This document shows positions 23,901-37,025 of a DNA stretch of 64,000 bases, in pieces. The notes under the pieces were generated by a model, which made no database searches, was not told the origin of the DNA, and saw only the letters and a list, made by a program, of their open reading frames with translations. Both the position numbers and the translations under genes were made by a program. Position 1 is the stretch's first letter. Each line of letters starts with the position of its first letter. This DNA is from Odontesthes bonariensis (taxonomy: Eukaryota; Chordata; Actinopteri; Atheriniformes; Atherinopsidae): positions 12,178,017 through 12,242,016 of the forward strand of contig NC_134509.1 of NCBI RefSeq assembly GCF_027942865.1, given 5' to 3'.

Positions 23901-26900
23901 GCCGCTAAACAAGATGGTGACGTTGTCGTAGCGTTTGGCTGGGACTGGACGTTTGTGTCTCAGCTCATTGGCAACAGATGGTGGCAGAACAGAATAGAGC
24001 AATCTAAAAAGAAAGGGGGAGGGACACACACACACACGACAACGGTTTAGAAGGAGAACATAGTCTTGGTGTATTTGAGCAGCAGAGTAATGGGCTGGGG
24101 CTGCCAGACTGAAGTCCATCATTTGGATGAGCATTTTATTTGTTCTCCCAACACCTTTTGGTCACTTGCTATGCAAGCTGCTCTCGGATGGGAGGGTGGT
24201 GTTTCTATGGCAACAGTTAGATCATGGCTGCCTTGTCAAAAGCGAAAATATCTCCCTCGATGCATCACAAAATCCAGACACATATCACATATATGCATAC
24301 AAATATAGTATATTCACGGATCATGGAAAATAATATATGTAAAGTCCCAGTTCAATAAAAGTCAAGTTTTTAACCTTGCTACCATGTCCATATGATGTTT
24401 GTTTGAGCAAAATCATCCATTAATGTACTAATCTACAAAGTAATGTAATGCCATCCCTTTATGTTCTTGTTCCCATGTTCCATGTTCAGAGTGCACCGTA
24501 GCCCCCGGAGCATGGATACAAAACACAACGCTAATACAGTGGGAGGGGATTTATTCGGCTTATTTTAGCAGGTGTACCTGAGGGGTAAATGCATGACTTG
24601 AAGCAAAAACAGCATAAATGTATGTCCTCTTTATCAGAATTCATAGTGTTGCAACCAACGTGGCAGCAGTTCTCTTATATATTTAGTAGGAAATTGTGAA
24701 TTCCAATCGATGTTCAGAGCCCAAGGTACTCTGAGACCAGACAATGCTTGGAATAATAATAAAAGGATCTGACTGGAGAGAAATATTCTTTTTCTGTGCA
24801 AAGAACAGATTGCTACCGCAGTCTTAATAAAAAACATGCTCTACCTTCGTGATCATCTCCAACTGTTGCCCACTGCTGTGCCACATGACAGGAAAGAGCA
24901 AAAACTGTCATCAACCTGTATAACAAAATATCAACCTGTAGAATAAAGTCTGACCCCAGGTGACCCTGTTGTCATGTGGCATTATCATAACTGTACTGGG
25001 CCGAGACCTGAATCTTGCCCGCATGTTTATCTATTCATTTATTTCGTGCTTACAGTTCGACCTTAAAAGGTTACGCTCCGCGAGTCCTTGCTTTTATCTT
25101 CCTACAAGATGGACTAATGAACAATCTGTGCCACTTGTTGTTACAGCAGTGTTGGAGCATAATGACTTTGAGGCTGACTCACTACATGGAGATAATGACG
25201 GAGATAATGACAGGACTGCCGCATGAAATTGTCCATAATTGCATACACAGTTTTTCTTAATGATATACTGCAACGAAAAGTTTGTACACACACCACAAGT
25301 TTTGGATGTGAATGCAAAAAGCTATTAAATTAGGAATAGACGTGAAGGGCTGACTCTTGAGAAGTTTAAGCCAAGGCTGAGCAATCGATCTTTTAGGATA
25401 CACAGATATTTTTTCAAATGTGATATGACCTGGGACAGTGTCATTTATTTAAACATAGTTTTATTAGACAACCTTCTTCTGCAGCAGCTGGCCAGCATTT
25501 AGTAGTTTTAGCTTTGCTCTCAAACTCGCCATACAGCCCTGCCTTTTACTTCCTTTGGAATTGTGAGAAAACATCTCCTTGTTGTGCAAAAGTTTGTCTC
25601 AGCAGCAACAGATATCGGGAAATCCTTTCTATGTAGTCTTAGCTACGAGAAGAGTTGCCAGAATATTCCTTCGAGCGTAAGGACGGACTTTTCCTCCGAG
25701 GTGTGTTTGCCTGCAGGGAGCTGCTCTTGGTGACTGTGCCAGACACGATATATATTAAAATGTATGTTCACGAGTCACATTTTAGGCACTATTTTAGACT
25801 CACTGTGGTGACCTATGACAGAAAATGAAAAACATTTAAATGGGAGAAATCTTATTGGGATTTCAGCTGTATCAAAACAAGAGTATTTTAAAGCACACGT
25901 AGTAGGAAGGGAAGAGTTATGAAGGGCTGATGCTGGCTGCCAGTCCTTGGTATTTGATAATGCTTAATAATATTTTAATTTTTAAATGGTGGCATTAAGG
26001 CAAGTATATAATACATAACATTTTCCAATGTCGTCAACTAAAAGTCAAACCTTCCATGCGTACATGATTTAAGCTAAACTAACAACTTGTTTCTAAAATA
26101 AGATGAAAAGTCGTACCTATCTGTCTTCTTCTTCTCGTCCTCCAAGGCTCGGAGTGTGTGCTGGAGACGATCTGTCAAGATCTCCAGCTCTTGGGTAAGC
26201 TTGTACTCCTCGCGAAACTGCTCACCCAGTAGTACCAAGTCACGCGTGGCGTCATGTAGAGGGATATCACTTAGGTACAGGCCCCGCCGGGTCAGATCAT
26301 CCAGGTTCATAACACTAACAACACAAATAGAGAGCACGTTGAGAAAAGAAAGAAGAAATAGCGAAATGTTTCTTCATTTTTCAGCTCTTTGTCACCATAA
26401 GTTGCTTTAGTAGCAGGAAAGCTATCGACTCGCTTGTTGAACGTCCTCTTATTAACGATGGGTATAAATTAGAGAGAGCATAAAGGATGGAGAGCTATCA
26501 CTGAGGCTTGTGTCTCCAAATAAATTATCATTTTGCAGGGTGAGGTCAGACACCGCCCTGTACGACTCTCCTCTGGGAAGGTGAATGAGCGCACTTCTCT
26601 GTTTTAGACCTTGTCAGTTCATTCTTGTTGGGCAGCAACCTTTTGTAAAACCACTTCAAACCCTGCTCCCATGTATTCAGTATTTCAGTAGAAAAGTCTG
26701 ATTGTTCACGCTGTATAAGAGCCACAGAGGCTAATAGTGGTCAAAACTGTAAAAACTGTCAAAAATGTACAATGTAGTCACATTCACAGTCATCATAGGC
26801 TCCTTTGTGCTGTTTTCTTCTCTTGTCATGTCCCTACATTTTTTTCTTTGTTAATGAAAGGCTAAGAGGAAAATACATTCAGTCTTTCTGGTTAATCACT

Positions 26901-29900
26901 TAATTACAACTGTGATGTTGAATCTCAACATCACAAAACCCAAATGAACACAGTACAACAAACTCCTCAATCCCAATGTGGAGTGAAGCTGAATGACATC
27001 AAAAGTTAGGTCACATGTCTTTTCATGCAACTTTTATTTCATCAATGCCACTAACAAACAGAAAAACTGAATTTCGATGTCATATTGAACACTGTCCATG
27101 AACGGTGGACTCTGCGTTGACAGGTGATCAGGTAAGGGAGGACCACAATGTCTGGAGGACTCACTAATTTTGGAAAAGAGCGACCATTTCTCCATAGCAC
27201 ATCAAGTTTGCAAAATAAAATAAAAAATAACGCTGTTGCGGATGCAGCAAAGAGACCCAAGGAAAGACTACTGGGTCTGGTGAGGAAAAAGAGATAAAGT
27301 GTATGAGCGTGAGACGGTACAGGGATAAACAGTGGATTTTACTGCTGGCAAGAGCTCAGAGAAACAGGAGAGCAGATGGATGCAGAGTTATCTTTATTGT
27401 TGATGTTGGTAAGTAATAACTGATTAGCTCTTGTTCTGTTGCATTTGATTTGCTTGGCTCACTCTGTAAAGTTGTACGGGTTAAAAATCATGACAAGGAA
27501 ATGTTCGTGATCGTTTCTTTACTTCACTCTGCGCAGGCAGTAAATCAGAGAGGACTGAAGTTGTAGCTGGTTTCTATAATAAAATTAATGGAGCATGTTT
27601 GTGTTTATATTCCAGACGTTTACTTTAGTTCTGGGAAATATTCACATCGGCGCAAAAGCAGCACGTTCGTCCATGTTATGTTATTCATCACAGGTTAAAA
27701 TGTAAGTTAGAACCTTCCTGTTATTGTCTTTGCATCACAGATGAAGCCTCATTTAGCCACCACAGTTTTGTCTTTGTTTCAGGAAGCATGCAGCCTTCAA
27801 ACGACTCTCTTCAACTGTATTACAAATAAACTACAACTTTTCTGAGTGTGTTTTTTCATCACATTTATTATAGTATATAAAAACATGCAGTTCTATTCTT
27901 GTTAAAAACCCAACGTTACACCACAATGTTGCTTGAAATGTTTGGTGGCTGCTGAAAGTGCCACCATTTTTCATCATAGTTTTTATTGATGAAATTGACT
28001 TTGCTGAGTGACTTTTTCTTGATCACGGTAAAGTATACGGTGTTTTAACTTTAATGTCGCATAAATAGTTGAAAATATCCAACTTTGCAGCACTTTTAAT
28101 CTGTTTTTAATATGCATCTAAAAACAGTGTACAGCAGTTCTTCCAATATGAGCAACACGAAGCTAACATTTTTTTTCAAAAAAGCACTGATTTCTTTTCT
28201 TGGAATTCTACGTTTCAAAGCAGCATCCTCACCAGATACGGTGTGTAAAGGCGAACCACTGTCTGGGTGTGCACATTCAGTCTGAGCTTCTGTCAAAACA
28301 CATGTGCAGTGGGCTTACCTGGGTGAGCAAAGAAAAAGGATGTTCTCTGCCTCTGGCAAATAAATCATCTGCCCTTTCAATCTCAGACAGCTGATCTCCA
28401 CCCCCGTCAGCTCATCCTCGTTCTCTACAGTCTCCACATTAAGCAGCCCCTCCTGTCAGGATTACATCACATTTATGAATATTTCATTGCACTGTGTGTT
28501 CCTTTTCAAAATCTGCTCCAAAACCAGAGACCCATTCACCTCACTCTGTATTTTCAAATCCATACTCTCCTTTTTGGAGAAGATTTGCTCTTATGTTTTA
28601 TGTGATTTTGTGAAGCTATTTTAACAACAGATGCATTGCAATTTACTGTCCCACGAGAACACAAAATTAACTTCAGCTGAGTTTCTATTTTTGTTCAAAC
28701 CTTCTTTTGGGATTTTTCACTTAAAGTTTGAAGCTCATAAAACAGTTTGCTACACCTCATCGGTTTCTGGAACCTTTTCTGGAAGTCTTCTATGGTTCTG
28801 GACCTCCCCACATTGTACTCTGCTCAGTGGGGAAACGGCTTGATAAGAGTGCGACATAAAAATTTCAGTTCTTTCAGTTCTTTACATTACTCTGTAAATG
28901 TCAACGATTTCACGTGCATTAACGGTGTCAATGAAACCCAAAGTCCAATTCCATGCCTCGTCTAAAAATATCAGTGAACTCATCAATATTTAAGGAGACC
29001 TATTATTCTCATCTATAATTTTAATCTGGGACTTCACTGGAATGTCTTTGCATTATTTATAGCTCAAATTCTTTTTCATCTTATACTGCTCTGTTCCGCA
29101 GCCCCGGAGCTGATCTTCTATCATCTTCTATCTGAAAGGAGATGTTTTAGCTTCTGTTCCTTTAAAGCCCTCTTTTCTTCCAGACTGGCAGAGACAACAG
29201 TAAACTGCAGACTCACTATGTTACAAAACTACTCTTACTATTATTCTTTATTGGATATGACATTATGTGTTCGAGCCTGAATCCTATTTAACATCTGCAA
29301 GAAAAATGTAAGTATCCAGTAGTTTGGTGAAGAATACATAAAATATTTCCTGCATTGTCAATCATTTGTATGCTGGAGCTCGAACGCCTATAAAAAAAAA
29401 ACAGGGAGACTATTTTGCAAGAATGCATATGTGCATCTACTAAGGAACCGTAATTTGGCTGTTGTGCGCCATGGCTGGAGCGGCTGACTGCGTAAAGATG
29501 AGTAACAAGCTAACGTTAGAATACGTGTAGAAAAAAAACTGGTGTTCAAAGCATTCTGAAGCCTCTGCTTTTGGCTCATAGGGATTACTTTTACACACAC
29601 TGACGTTTACCCGCTGACAAACTAGCCACATTTGATATTACAAACGTTGGAAATTAAAAAACAAGGATGGATTTTTATTTTTGGGTCTTGAGGGAAGATG
29701 TTCAACTTGCCACCCGAAGAGGCTCGACGGCTAAAACTCTTAGGATAATAATGACCTGGTTGGAAAATAATCTAGATCACAAAGAATCTTTACAGTCTTC
29801 TAAAATTTTGACAGTATATAGATGAAAGGAAAAAAACCCCCACAATCTTTAACATGTGAGACTGTAACCACATTCAGTCAAGAATTATTCAACTCAATTT

Positions 29901-32134
29901 TGATCAACTAGACAGGTTTATGTTTGTGATGTCTGCTTCTAACAAACTATGCCTACACAAAAAAAAACAACGTGTTTTACTAACAGCACTGAGACAAAAA
30001 CAAAGACATATGTCGTATCTACCTTGCTCCGCAGAACAAAGACGGTGTTGATGTGGGAGAGGATGCCATGAAAACTGAAGTCAATATGAGGACGGACCAA
30101 AGAAAAAACTGAAGGTAGAATACAGGCACCAGGCTGGAGCTGGGGAGCGAAACAAGATCATTTCATTTGTACGGGATTTCTTATTTTGCATGATACAGTA
30201 ACTTAATTTATGAATTAACACAGACAAAAAGACTAAACAAATGTTGTTAAACTCTGAAATGAATCGCTCATTTCATGTAAAACTTGTGTTTCCTCTTGTA
30301 GAAGACAGTCTGGGATGAATGGATGTGAACACACACACACACACACCTGCGGCAGGACTCTATAAATGGCGTTCCCACATTGTGTGAGCATCAGGTCCTT
30401 GTCAAACATGAGGTGAAATGGGAAGGCTTTGCAGAAAGTGTAGGGGCTGATCCGAGTCTCCTGAGTGCCGTTCTCCTCGAAGCCATCGAGATCTTCATAA
30501 AAGGCCTCCTCCTCTGAGTCCTTCTCCTCAATCAGAAACTTGATGTGGTCGCACTCCTCACTTTTTGGTTGGATCACCTGTGAAAAGATTGATAGACTAT
30601 TAATGATACCGCTTTAAAATAAACTAAAATTAAGTTAAGTTGATCATAATGGAGCATGTAATTGAAGCCATAAGACAGCCTTGATGAAATTTCATTAATA
30701 TCATAATGGCGATCGTATTAATCTCCGGTCTCATGTCCACAATATTGAATTAGGAGGGTAATAAATGACAGTCTGTGGGTTTATGGGCATAAGGTATGCT
30801 GACGTCAAGCCGCTGTCTCTGCACCCTGTTGCCACAGCAACAGTGGCTAATATTTCCAGAAAATTGGGTGTCACATTTGGAGCGTCTGCCATGTTCTGTT
30901 CTTTCACTCCACACACAACTGTTGGAAAAATATTATCCTGTCTGTGCGACATGATTGGGTTTGGGAGAAAATGTCACTAACGAAATGAAGAGCAAAATCC
31001 ATCCAAACACAGAAGATATCAGAGGGACATTACCTGCTGTAGTTATTGGTATAGATTACAGGGCTGAGATTAAAAAATACCAACACAGCTTATAAATGAC
31101 AACAACTTTTTCTGGTTTAGTCAAAAATCCAATTAGTCTGGTTGGGTTCATTCTATTCTAAACAATCTACATCTAATTCACGTTTATTCACAGCTAGACA
31201 AAGTTGAACTATAAGCGAGGAGCAAGAGTAAGACCCTCTGAAAGGCTGCCAGCCTCTGGCTAGAGACGCTATAACTTAGATCTAAAAATATCCTCTGACT
31301 CACAGACAATAACCAAAAACTGAGCTGCAGTTATTGCGGCGTTTACTTTAGGGTATTTTCTGTTGTTTAATCTTCACATGATAACCTCTTCCAACTGTAT
31401 TCTGAGAAATGAACTGTCATATTGTGCTACAAAGCATTACAGATAATAAAATGAGTCAGTGAGGGCTGTGCTATAACTTAGAGAGGAGCTGAGAAAACTT
31501 TAAGCCATCTTCATTTGTCATCAGCGGCGGCAGAGTGAACCATTAGCGCCGTGGGTCTCACAAAAAGCAAACAGAAACAACAAGGCTGACCTTCATCTCT
31601 ATCTCTGTTCCGTGGATTTGTTGAGCGACAGTTTTAATGATGCCAATCACGATATCTTGCAAGCCTTCTCTCTCTGAGTAGTAGTGAAGAATCAGATTGT
31701 TTCCTTTCTCTGCATCGGTGCAGCGAAACGAGGGAGCCCTCATCCCGGGGTAAATGGTACCCAGGTGATCATGTAGAGCATCCAGATTCTGCAAATTCAG
31801 AATGGAATTAATCACGCACCAACCAATCACAGCACAGTAAACTGAACCCCGGCTGAGTTATGATCGTTTATATGATAATGCCATACATTACACGAGGTGA
31901 ACTACAGAGGTAGTGGATTGACAAATTTGAAGCAGCAGAGGATGTGAAGTCCAGACAAAAAAAAATGTTCTAAGAATCTCATATGGAATATAGGAACCTG
32001 TCGTATATACATCTCAAATCAAATTTAAATGACAGCTCCTGCTTCATAATTTCCCTCATAAGGAGCTCTGTTCCCAGAGTTTGTGCCGGCTCCGCTGTCC
32101 AGGATGCCGGACACAAGAGGAGAGCGACATTTGA

Positions 32135-32173
<39 letters not shown>

Positions 32174-35100
32174 GCCCATGTGCCCCCTCCCCCAACACAC
32201 TCACACAGACGCACACATCACTCTAGCTCACACAGACTGCTTGGAAAATTGGCTTTTTATACTTTTTATTTCACTCCAACACTCTATTTACTGCAATTTG
32301 CACAGCCGTGCTGTATTTTAATAGTTTATATTTATCTCTGACTTGTCTGTGTTACTTATGTACAACTGCCCCGTGTGCCTTTAATTGCCCCCCGTGGACA
32401 GTTTGGTTTAATTGAGTTTGAATTGAACTGAATATAATGCAGCACAAATGAAAGTTTAGTCAGCAATAGCCATGGACAAGAAAAATAAAACTTTTGAAAG
32501 ATGAGATCTCACAGTGCTCTGTGGACTGCTAGTAGGATGAGAAACGAATACACAGTTGGGAATGCGTCACCACTGCATTGAACAAGGCGGGGCAGACAGA
32601 CAGAGCTCATATCAAGAAATGATGATTTCCTCACACATCGAAGTAATCATGTTTTTCATACTGATCATGAAGCTTAAATACCTCAAAATAACCAGCAGAA
32701 AAAGGCTTTGCTTGGCTTAAAAATGATCTAGTCAAAATGAGGTTCCGTTAAGTTATTTTTTCTTTTTAGGTCACACTAAAAGTCGTTACAGATCACAAGC
32801 CCAGAGACGCCTTACAGTAACAAGCAGATTTGACTCGATTGGCACGATTCAAATGAGGTACCGTAGTGGTCTCCACATGTAGTCCAGACTCGCCCTAAAA
32901 GTTATGGACAACCAAACATCTGTCTTCACTCAACAATCATGGTGGAGTAAAGTGAGCAAATTTCATCTTAAATATGAAACTGCAAAGTGATCCCAATAAA
33001 GACAGAAATGTGAGAATTTGCAAAGAACTTTAAACAATCAAAAATATAGATTTAATGCAAAATTAGTATCAATTTTACATTTACCGTGTAATATGGTAGG
33101 TTATATGATATGAACAAGAGTAAAATCATTGTGGTTTAACTGAGGTTTTGGTGGGTTTTTTCTTCTTTACAACAGGTTATGCATTTCCGAAGTAAAATAG
33201 GGGAAAAAAAGTGGAAAAATCTCGAAATGTCCATGATTAATATTCATTCATAATACTGAATTACTTTGCAATAAAATAAGTCCTCTTAACATTCTGCAAT
33301 TGTTGGAATTTACAGCCTACGATTTGACTGCTGGCACTGCATATAAAGGCTCAATCTGACTGTCCGGATATGTGTTTGTCAGGTAGAAAGTAAGTTTTCA
33401 ACTTTATGGATTTGTATGCTGTTGGTTTTCTTTACGTGTAAACATGTAGCACACAGCTTGTGCGCTTTGCGCACAGCAGTGAACTTTAAACTTCAGTTCA
33501 CCTCAACCAACAACTTTGGCAATCGATCCAGGAACTTTTCCATCCTGTCTTTGCTGGCCTTTTTTTTCCCTTTTTAAAAAAAAAAAAGAAAGAAAGAAAA
33601 GCCCCTTATTTAAAATCTCGCAAAATTTCGGACACATTTGACAGAACTGCACCACAAAAGTATGTTTTTTCTGCCGGCATATTTCTCGTCTCCTCTGTGC
33701 AACCACTGGCAGACAGCTTTGAGCTGTGAGGGACATCTGCTGTGTTGTTCTTGAGGTCACTCAGACAGGGGCTGTTTGTTATGTGAGAGACTTGCGTTGT
33801 AGTAGACACTTTAATGAATTGCCACTCCCTATATTTTTGTTTGTTGATTTCTGAGTGGACTACAATTCACTATGAGATAACGATTTCATGCAGCGCTTAG
33901 TATTGCGTATTCACAACAAGAAATATTTTGGTTTAAACTTTAGCCAGGGCCTCCACGCGTGGAGTCTGTATTTTTTCTCCCTGCGGCTGCATTGAGTTTT
34001 CTCTGGGTACGCTGTTTTTTCCCACAGTCCAAAGACATGCCTGTTAGGTTAACTTGATTAACTAGGTTAGGTTGATTCTAAATTGGCCGGACGTACGAGT
34101 GAGAGTCTGCACAGTTGTCTGTCTCTATCGTTAGTCCATGTCAGCACAAATAAACGTTCATGCACGAAGCCCATTGATCTTTTTTTTAGGTAAACCATCC
34201 AACTGACATCCTGGATCCTACACTTCCTAAACCACAACATACTTCAAAACACCTTCCCTACCCAATAAATTCCAGAGGTTTTTAAACATTACACCCCAAG
34301 TGTGAAACTGTTATGAAGCTGTAAATCTGAAAGCTAAACTAGCATTAACGAGAAAACTCAGAAGATACCAGTATTTTAAAAGTCTACTAAGCTTTGCTGT
34401 GGGTAAAACTGACCTTTATGACAATGTTCTGGACAAACTTCAATTAGTTTTATCCCCTGAATGCTTTGAAGAAAGGGTTTACCTGCAAGAATTCCCGCAC
34501 ATTTGAACCCAGGACACGCAATATGGTGTCATATCCTGACTCCTGGCAAAATTCGAAAAACATCTTCCCAAACAACTGCAAGATGTCTCCTGCATCAATC
34601 TCTGAAATGCAAAATAAAAAAAAGAGGCTTACTGACATCTCTCCATGTGGTTCACAAACAACTTTGTCACATATCAATTGGAAGTTTTTATTTCTAATGA
34701 TTTAAAAAGTGCACTTTCACTTACTGAGAACTTTACTTGCAGCTGCGACGAGATCATACGTTTTGGCATCTTCATATATGATCCGGACAAGGAACTGACC
34801 CTCAATATCAAGCTGAGCCTCCCTCCTGGAAACAAAGGAACGCTGTGACTCACGGGGAACAGCAAATGTCACAGCAGCAGTAAACAGTCATTGTAGGCAA
34901 CTTGCTCAGGCAACCGGTTGACAACACGCTGTCAGTCAGTGTGCACCGTGTTCTGCTTAGATTACAGTGACATAAAAAGGTTTCCATAATGCTTTGAAGT
35001 GCTTATGTGGTTTCAAACGTACACTGCTGAACAAGTTGAGATAATCAGGTTTCAAGTGCATTGCCAATTATCCATTTGCCAATCCAGTATGAACAAAATA

Positions 35101-36817
35101 GTCCGAAATCACAATGAGTTTCAGATTGGTGGAGTGTAATTAGGAAAACAGAAATGATTTAGAGGCCTGACCAGCAACCCCAGTTTTATCAGAATGTGCT
35201 GCAGCTGCAAAAACATACCGACCCTTGAAATGTTTTGCAAAGAAAACAAGAATTCAGTCTTAAATTACTCAGTTCATGAAAACCTCAAAAGAGCAAAATA
35301 CCAAACCTGATTAATTGAGCATTAAATAGCGGCAAGAGTTGCATTTGGGTTTTTTGGAGGTCGCAAGAGAATGACCACTTTGAAAACATTTACAAAAGGC
35401 AGCTGCTGCTGGTCTTTTCTTTTTTTTTTCCCTTCTTGGTTGGGTCAAGTCGAGGGCAGTTAGCACTACAAATGACAAATAAACTGAGTTTGAGCCAAAT
35501 ATTTCAACACGCTGAAAAACATTAACATTATCATGACGAGTGGAATCCTGAAGAATAAACATACAGAGAGCATTTGATCAAATACCCCTCTCTCAGCACG
35601 ATAAAAACTCAGCTGGTTTCTAAAATGCTGTAGACGTACACACTTATAATACAGAGATGTAAGTGCATCTGTTATACCTTATTTGGAATGTGAGAATGGG
35701 GCTTTGCTTGAAGGAATCGAGGTCACATAAAATTTACTCTGTGTTTTTTGCATCTGTCTCAATGGTACAGCATTTAACGTGCACAATCACTTTCGTCAAA
35801 CAAATCTAAATAGATTCATAAACCTGTGTTTTGCTCGTTTAAAGAGTCCAGTAAGAGTCATGTGACCCGACTTGACGATCAGCTAACCACATAAAAGGAC
35901 ACTAATAAGAGAAACAACAAAGAAATTCAAAGCTATATGAAGAGAGATGAAGCCAAAGAAATAACTGCATCGTAATAATAATTGAAACATCTAATTTAAT
36001 ACTCACAGAGGAATTTGAGTTTGTGTACACATGACTAATCTTTGATTGTTTTGTATTGCTACTTTTACTTGAATACGGATCTCTAGGGATTTTCTTTCTT
36101 TATTTTACTTTATTTGGTTGGGATAGTTCACATTCAGAGACATTAATGTGCCCCAGACAGTCTGCGTAAACAGCTTACCATTGCTTTATTATTTAAGTGA
36201 AATTGCTGCGTGTCACAATTTTTTTTATTGTTACTCTTTTAACAGTTGAATCAAAGTTTCAGTGTGAGACTGAAGGGATTGAAGGTTAATCATTACTACA
36301 GAGACACATCTGTGTCCCTGCTGGCAACACACTGACTGTGAGCTGCTGGCTGTACAGTAGGCCTGTCTTGTCTCCTCGCTGATAACAGACTGGCCACACT
36401 GTGAACCTATGAAACCAACACGGCCGAACAGTTAACTCACTTGATGTCTTCCCACACTTCCGGGCCGTAATTCCTTAAAACGAGGAGCTCCAAGGCGTGA
36501 TTCACAAAACCATACTGTAAATGTATGAAAAGCACGAGAATATTGTTTCATTAAATCCATTTTCCACAAACATGTAGTACTATGCTTGCCTTCATATACC
36601 ATATTCACCGCCTTTAAAATACACGCACATGCATATTGTGTCCACCTGTTAAAGTAACACTGTAAGGTTAATCAGGGAAATTATTGTATAACCGCTAAAT
36701 AGTGGTCTCCCTACAGGAAATGTCAAGCGCAAATATTCTACGGCGCGCAAGAAACTCAATTTGCTCAGCATTCAAAGTTAATAAAAGCCATTTCGGCTAT
36801 ATATAAATACTTACCAT
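20984..36817 (-). CDS. gucy1b1: Soluble guanylate cyclase beta-1 subunit, complete
   Basis: Thirteen coding exons in phase: 36817-36815 (ATG only), 36514-36441, 34825-34725, 34601-34483, 31788-31591, 30577-30347, 30139-30023, 28452-28319, 26314-26117, 24003-23766, 23040-22900, 21456-21302 and 21125-20984, giving 616 residues (human 619). Domains: N-terminal H-NOX with haem-ligand His105 (LDALHDHL) and the Y135-x-S137-x-R139 haem-propionate motif (YYSER), then PAS-like, coiled coil ([15 protein letters not shown]), and the class III cyclase domain. LFSGIVGF has Gly where alpha has the metal-binding Asp, as usual for beta. Cys541, Asn548 and Arg552 ([13 protein letters not shown]) match human numbering. 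With alpha-1 it forms the cytosolic NO receptor that converts GTP to cGMP. It lies directly downstream of gucy1a1 on the same strand, about 2.3 kb away. All introns are GT-AG, but the exon 6 donor sits in a GT repeat. Confidence 0.97.
21201..21236. repeat. C-run plus (CA)n in the last gucy1b1 intron
   Basis: Fourteen C followed by about 11 CA units within a 176-bp intron. On the sense (minus) strand this is (TG)n followed by a 14-G run, lying between the exon 12 donor and the exon 13 acceptor. Confidence 0.95.
30329..30346. repeat. (AC)n array forming the gucy1b1 exon 6 splice donor
   Basis: On the sense strand the exon ends CCGCAG at 30347 and the intron starts GTGTGTGTGTGTGTGTGT. The 5' splice site is therefore the first repeat unit of a microsatellite. 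Confidence 0.9.
32136..32170. repeat. (CA)n microsatellite
   Basis: About 17 uninterrupted CA units in gucy1b1 intron 4. The following segment to about 32450 is AT-rich, ending with a gaattgaactgaat-type tail reminiscent of fish LINE/SINE 3' ends. Confidence 0.95.
33950..34135 (+). mobile_element. Diverged SINE-type repeat fragment
   Basis: Retains ccagggcc, ggagtctgta, tctctgggtacgctg, cccacagtccaaagacatgc, ctgttaggttaac, gattctaaattggc and tgtctgtctct in family order but with many substitutions; both ends are missing. It lies in gucy1b1 intron 4. Confidence 0.65.
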
Positions 36818-36954
36818 GATGACCGCTGCGTTGCTTCCTCCTTATTTTTCAGGAAAAAATCGTTGAATCAAACAAAATCTTCATCGTTTGCTGCAGATGC
36901 TGAGCGTCGAGGTGTCCATCCCCACTAGTTTCACCAGCTCGTAATCGACAGCAG

Positions 36955-37025
36955 GTCTGTCCAATAGTAGAGCAGTAATGCTATTACGTAAGCCAGTCGT
37001 GACCAATCAGAACGACGCCAATGAT
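36955..37025 (-). promoter_or_regulatory. gucy1b1 upstream promoter: CCAAT boxes and a PAR-bZIP/D-box
   Basis: Three CCAAT pentamers on the + strand (36961-36965, 37003-37007, 37018-37022) are reverse CCAAT boxes relative to the gene. Between the first two lies the palindrome TTACGTAA (36984-36991), within ATTACGTAAG, a consensus for TEF/DBP/HLF/NFIL3 factors, about 167 bp upstream of the ATG. No TATA box is evident. The motifs are read directly; regulation by them is inferred. Confidence 0.5.
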
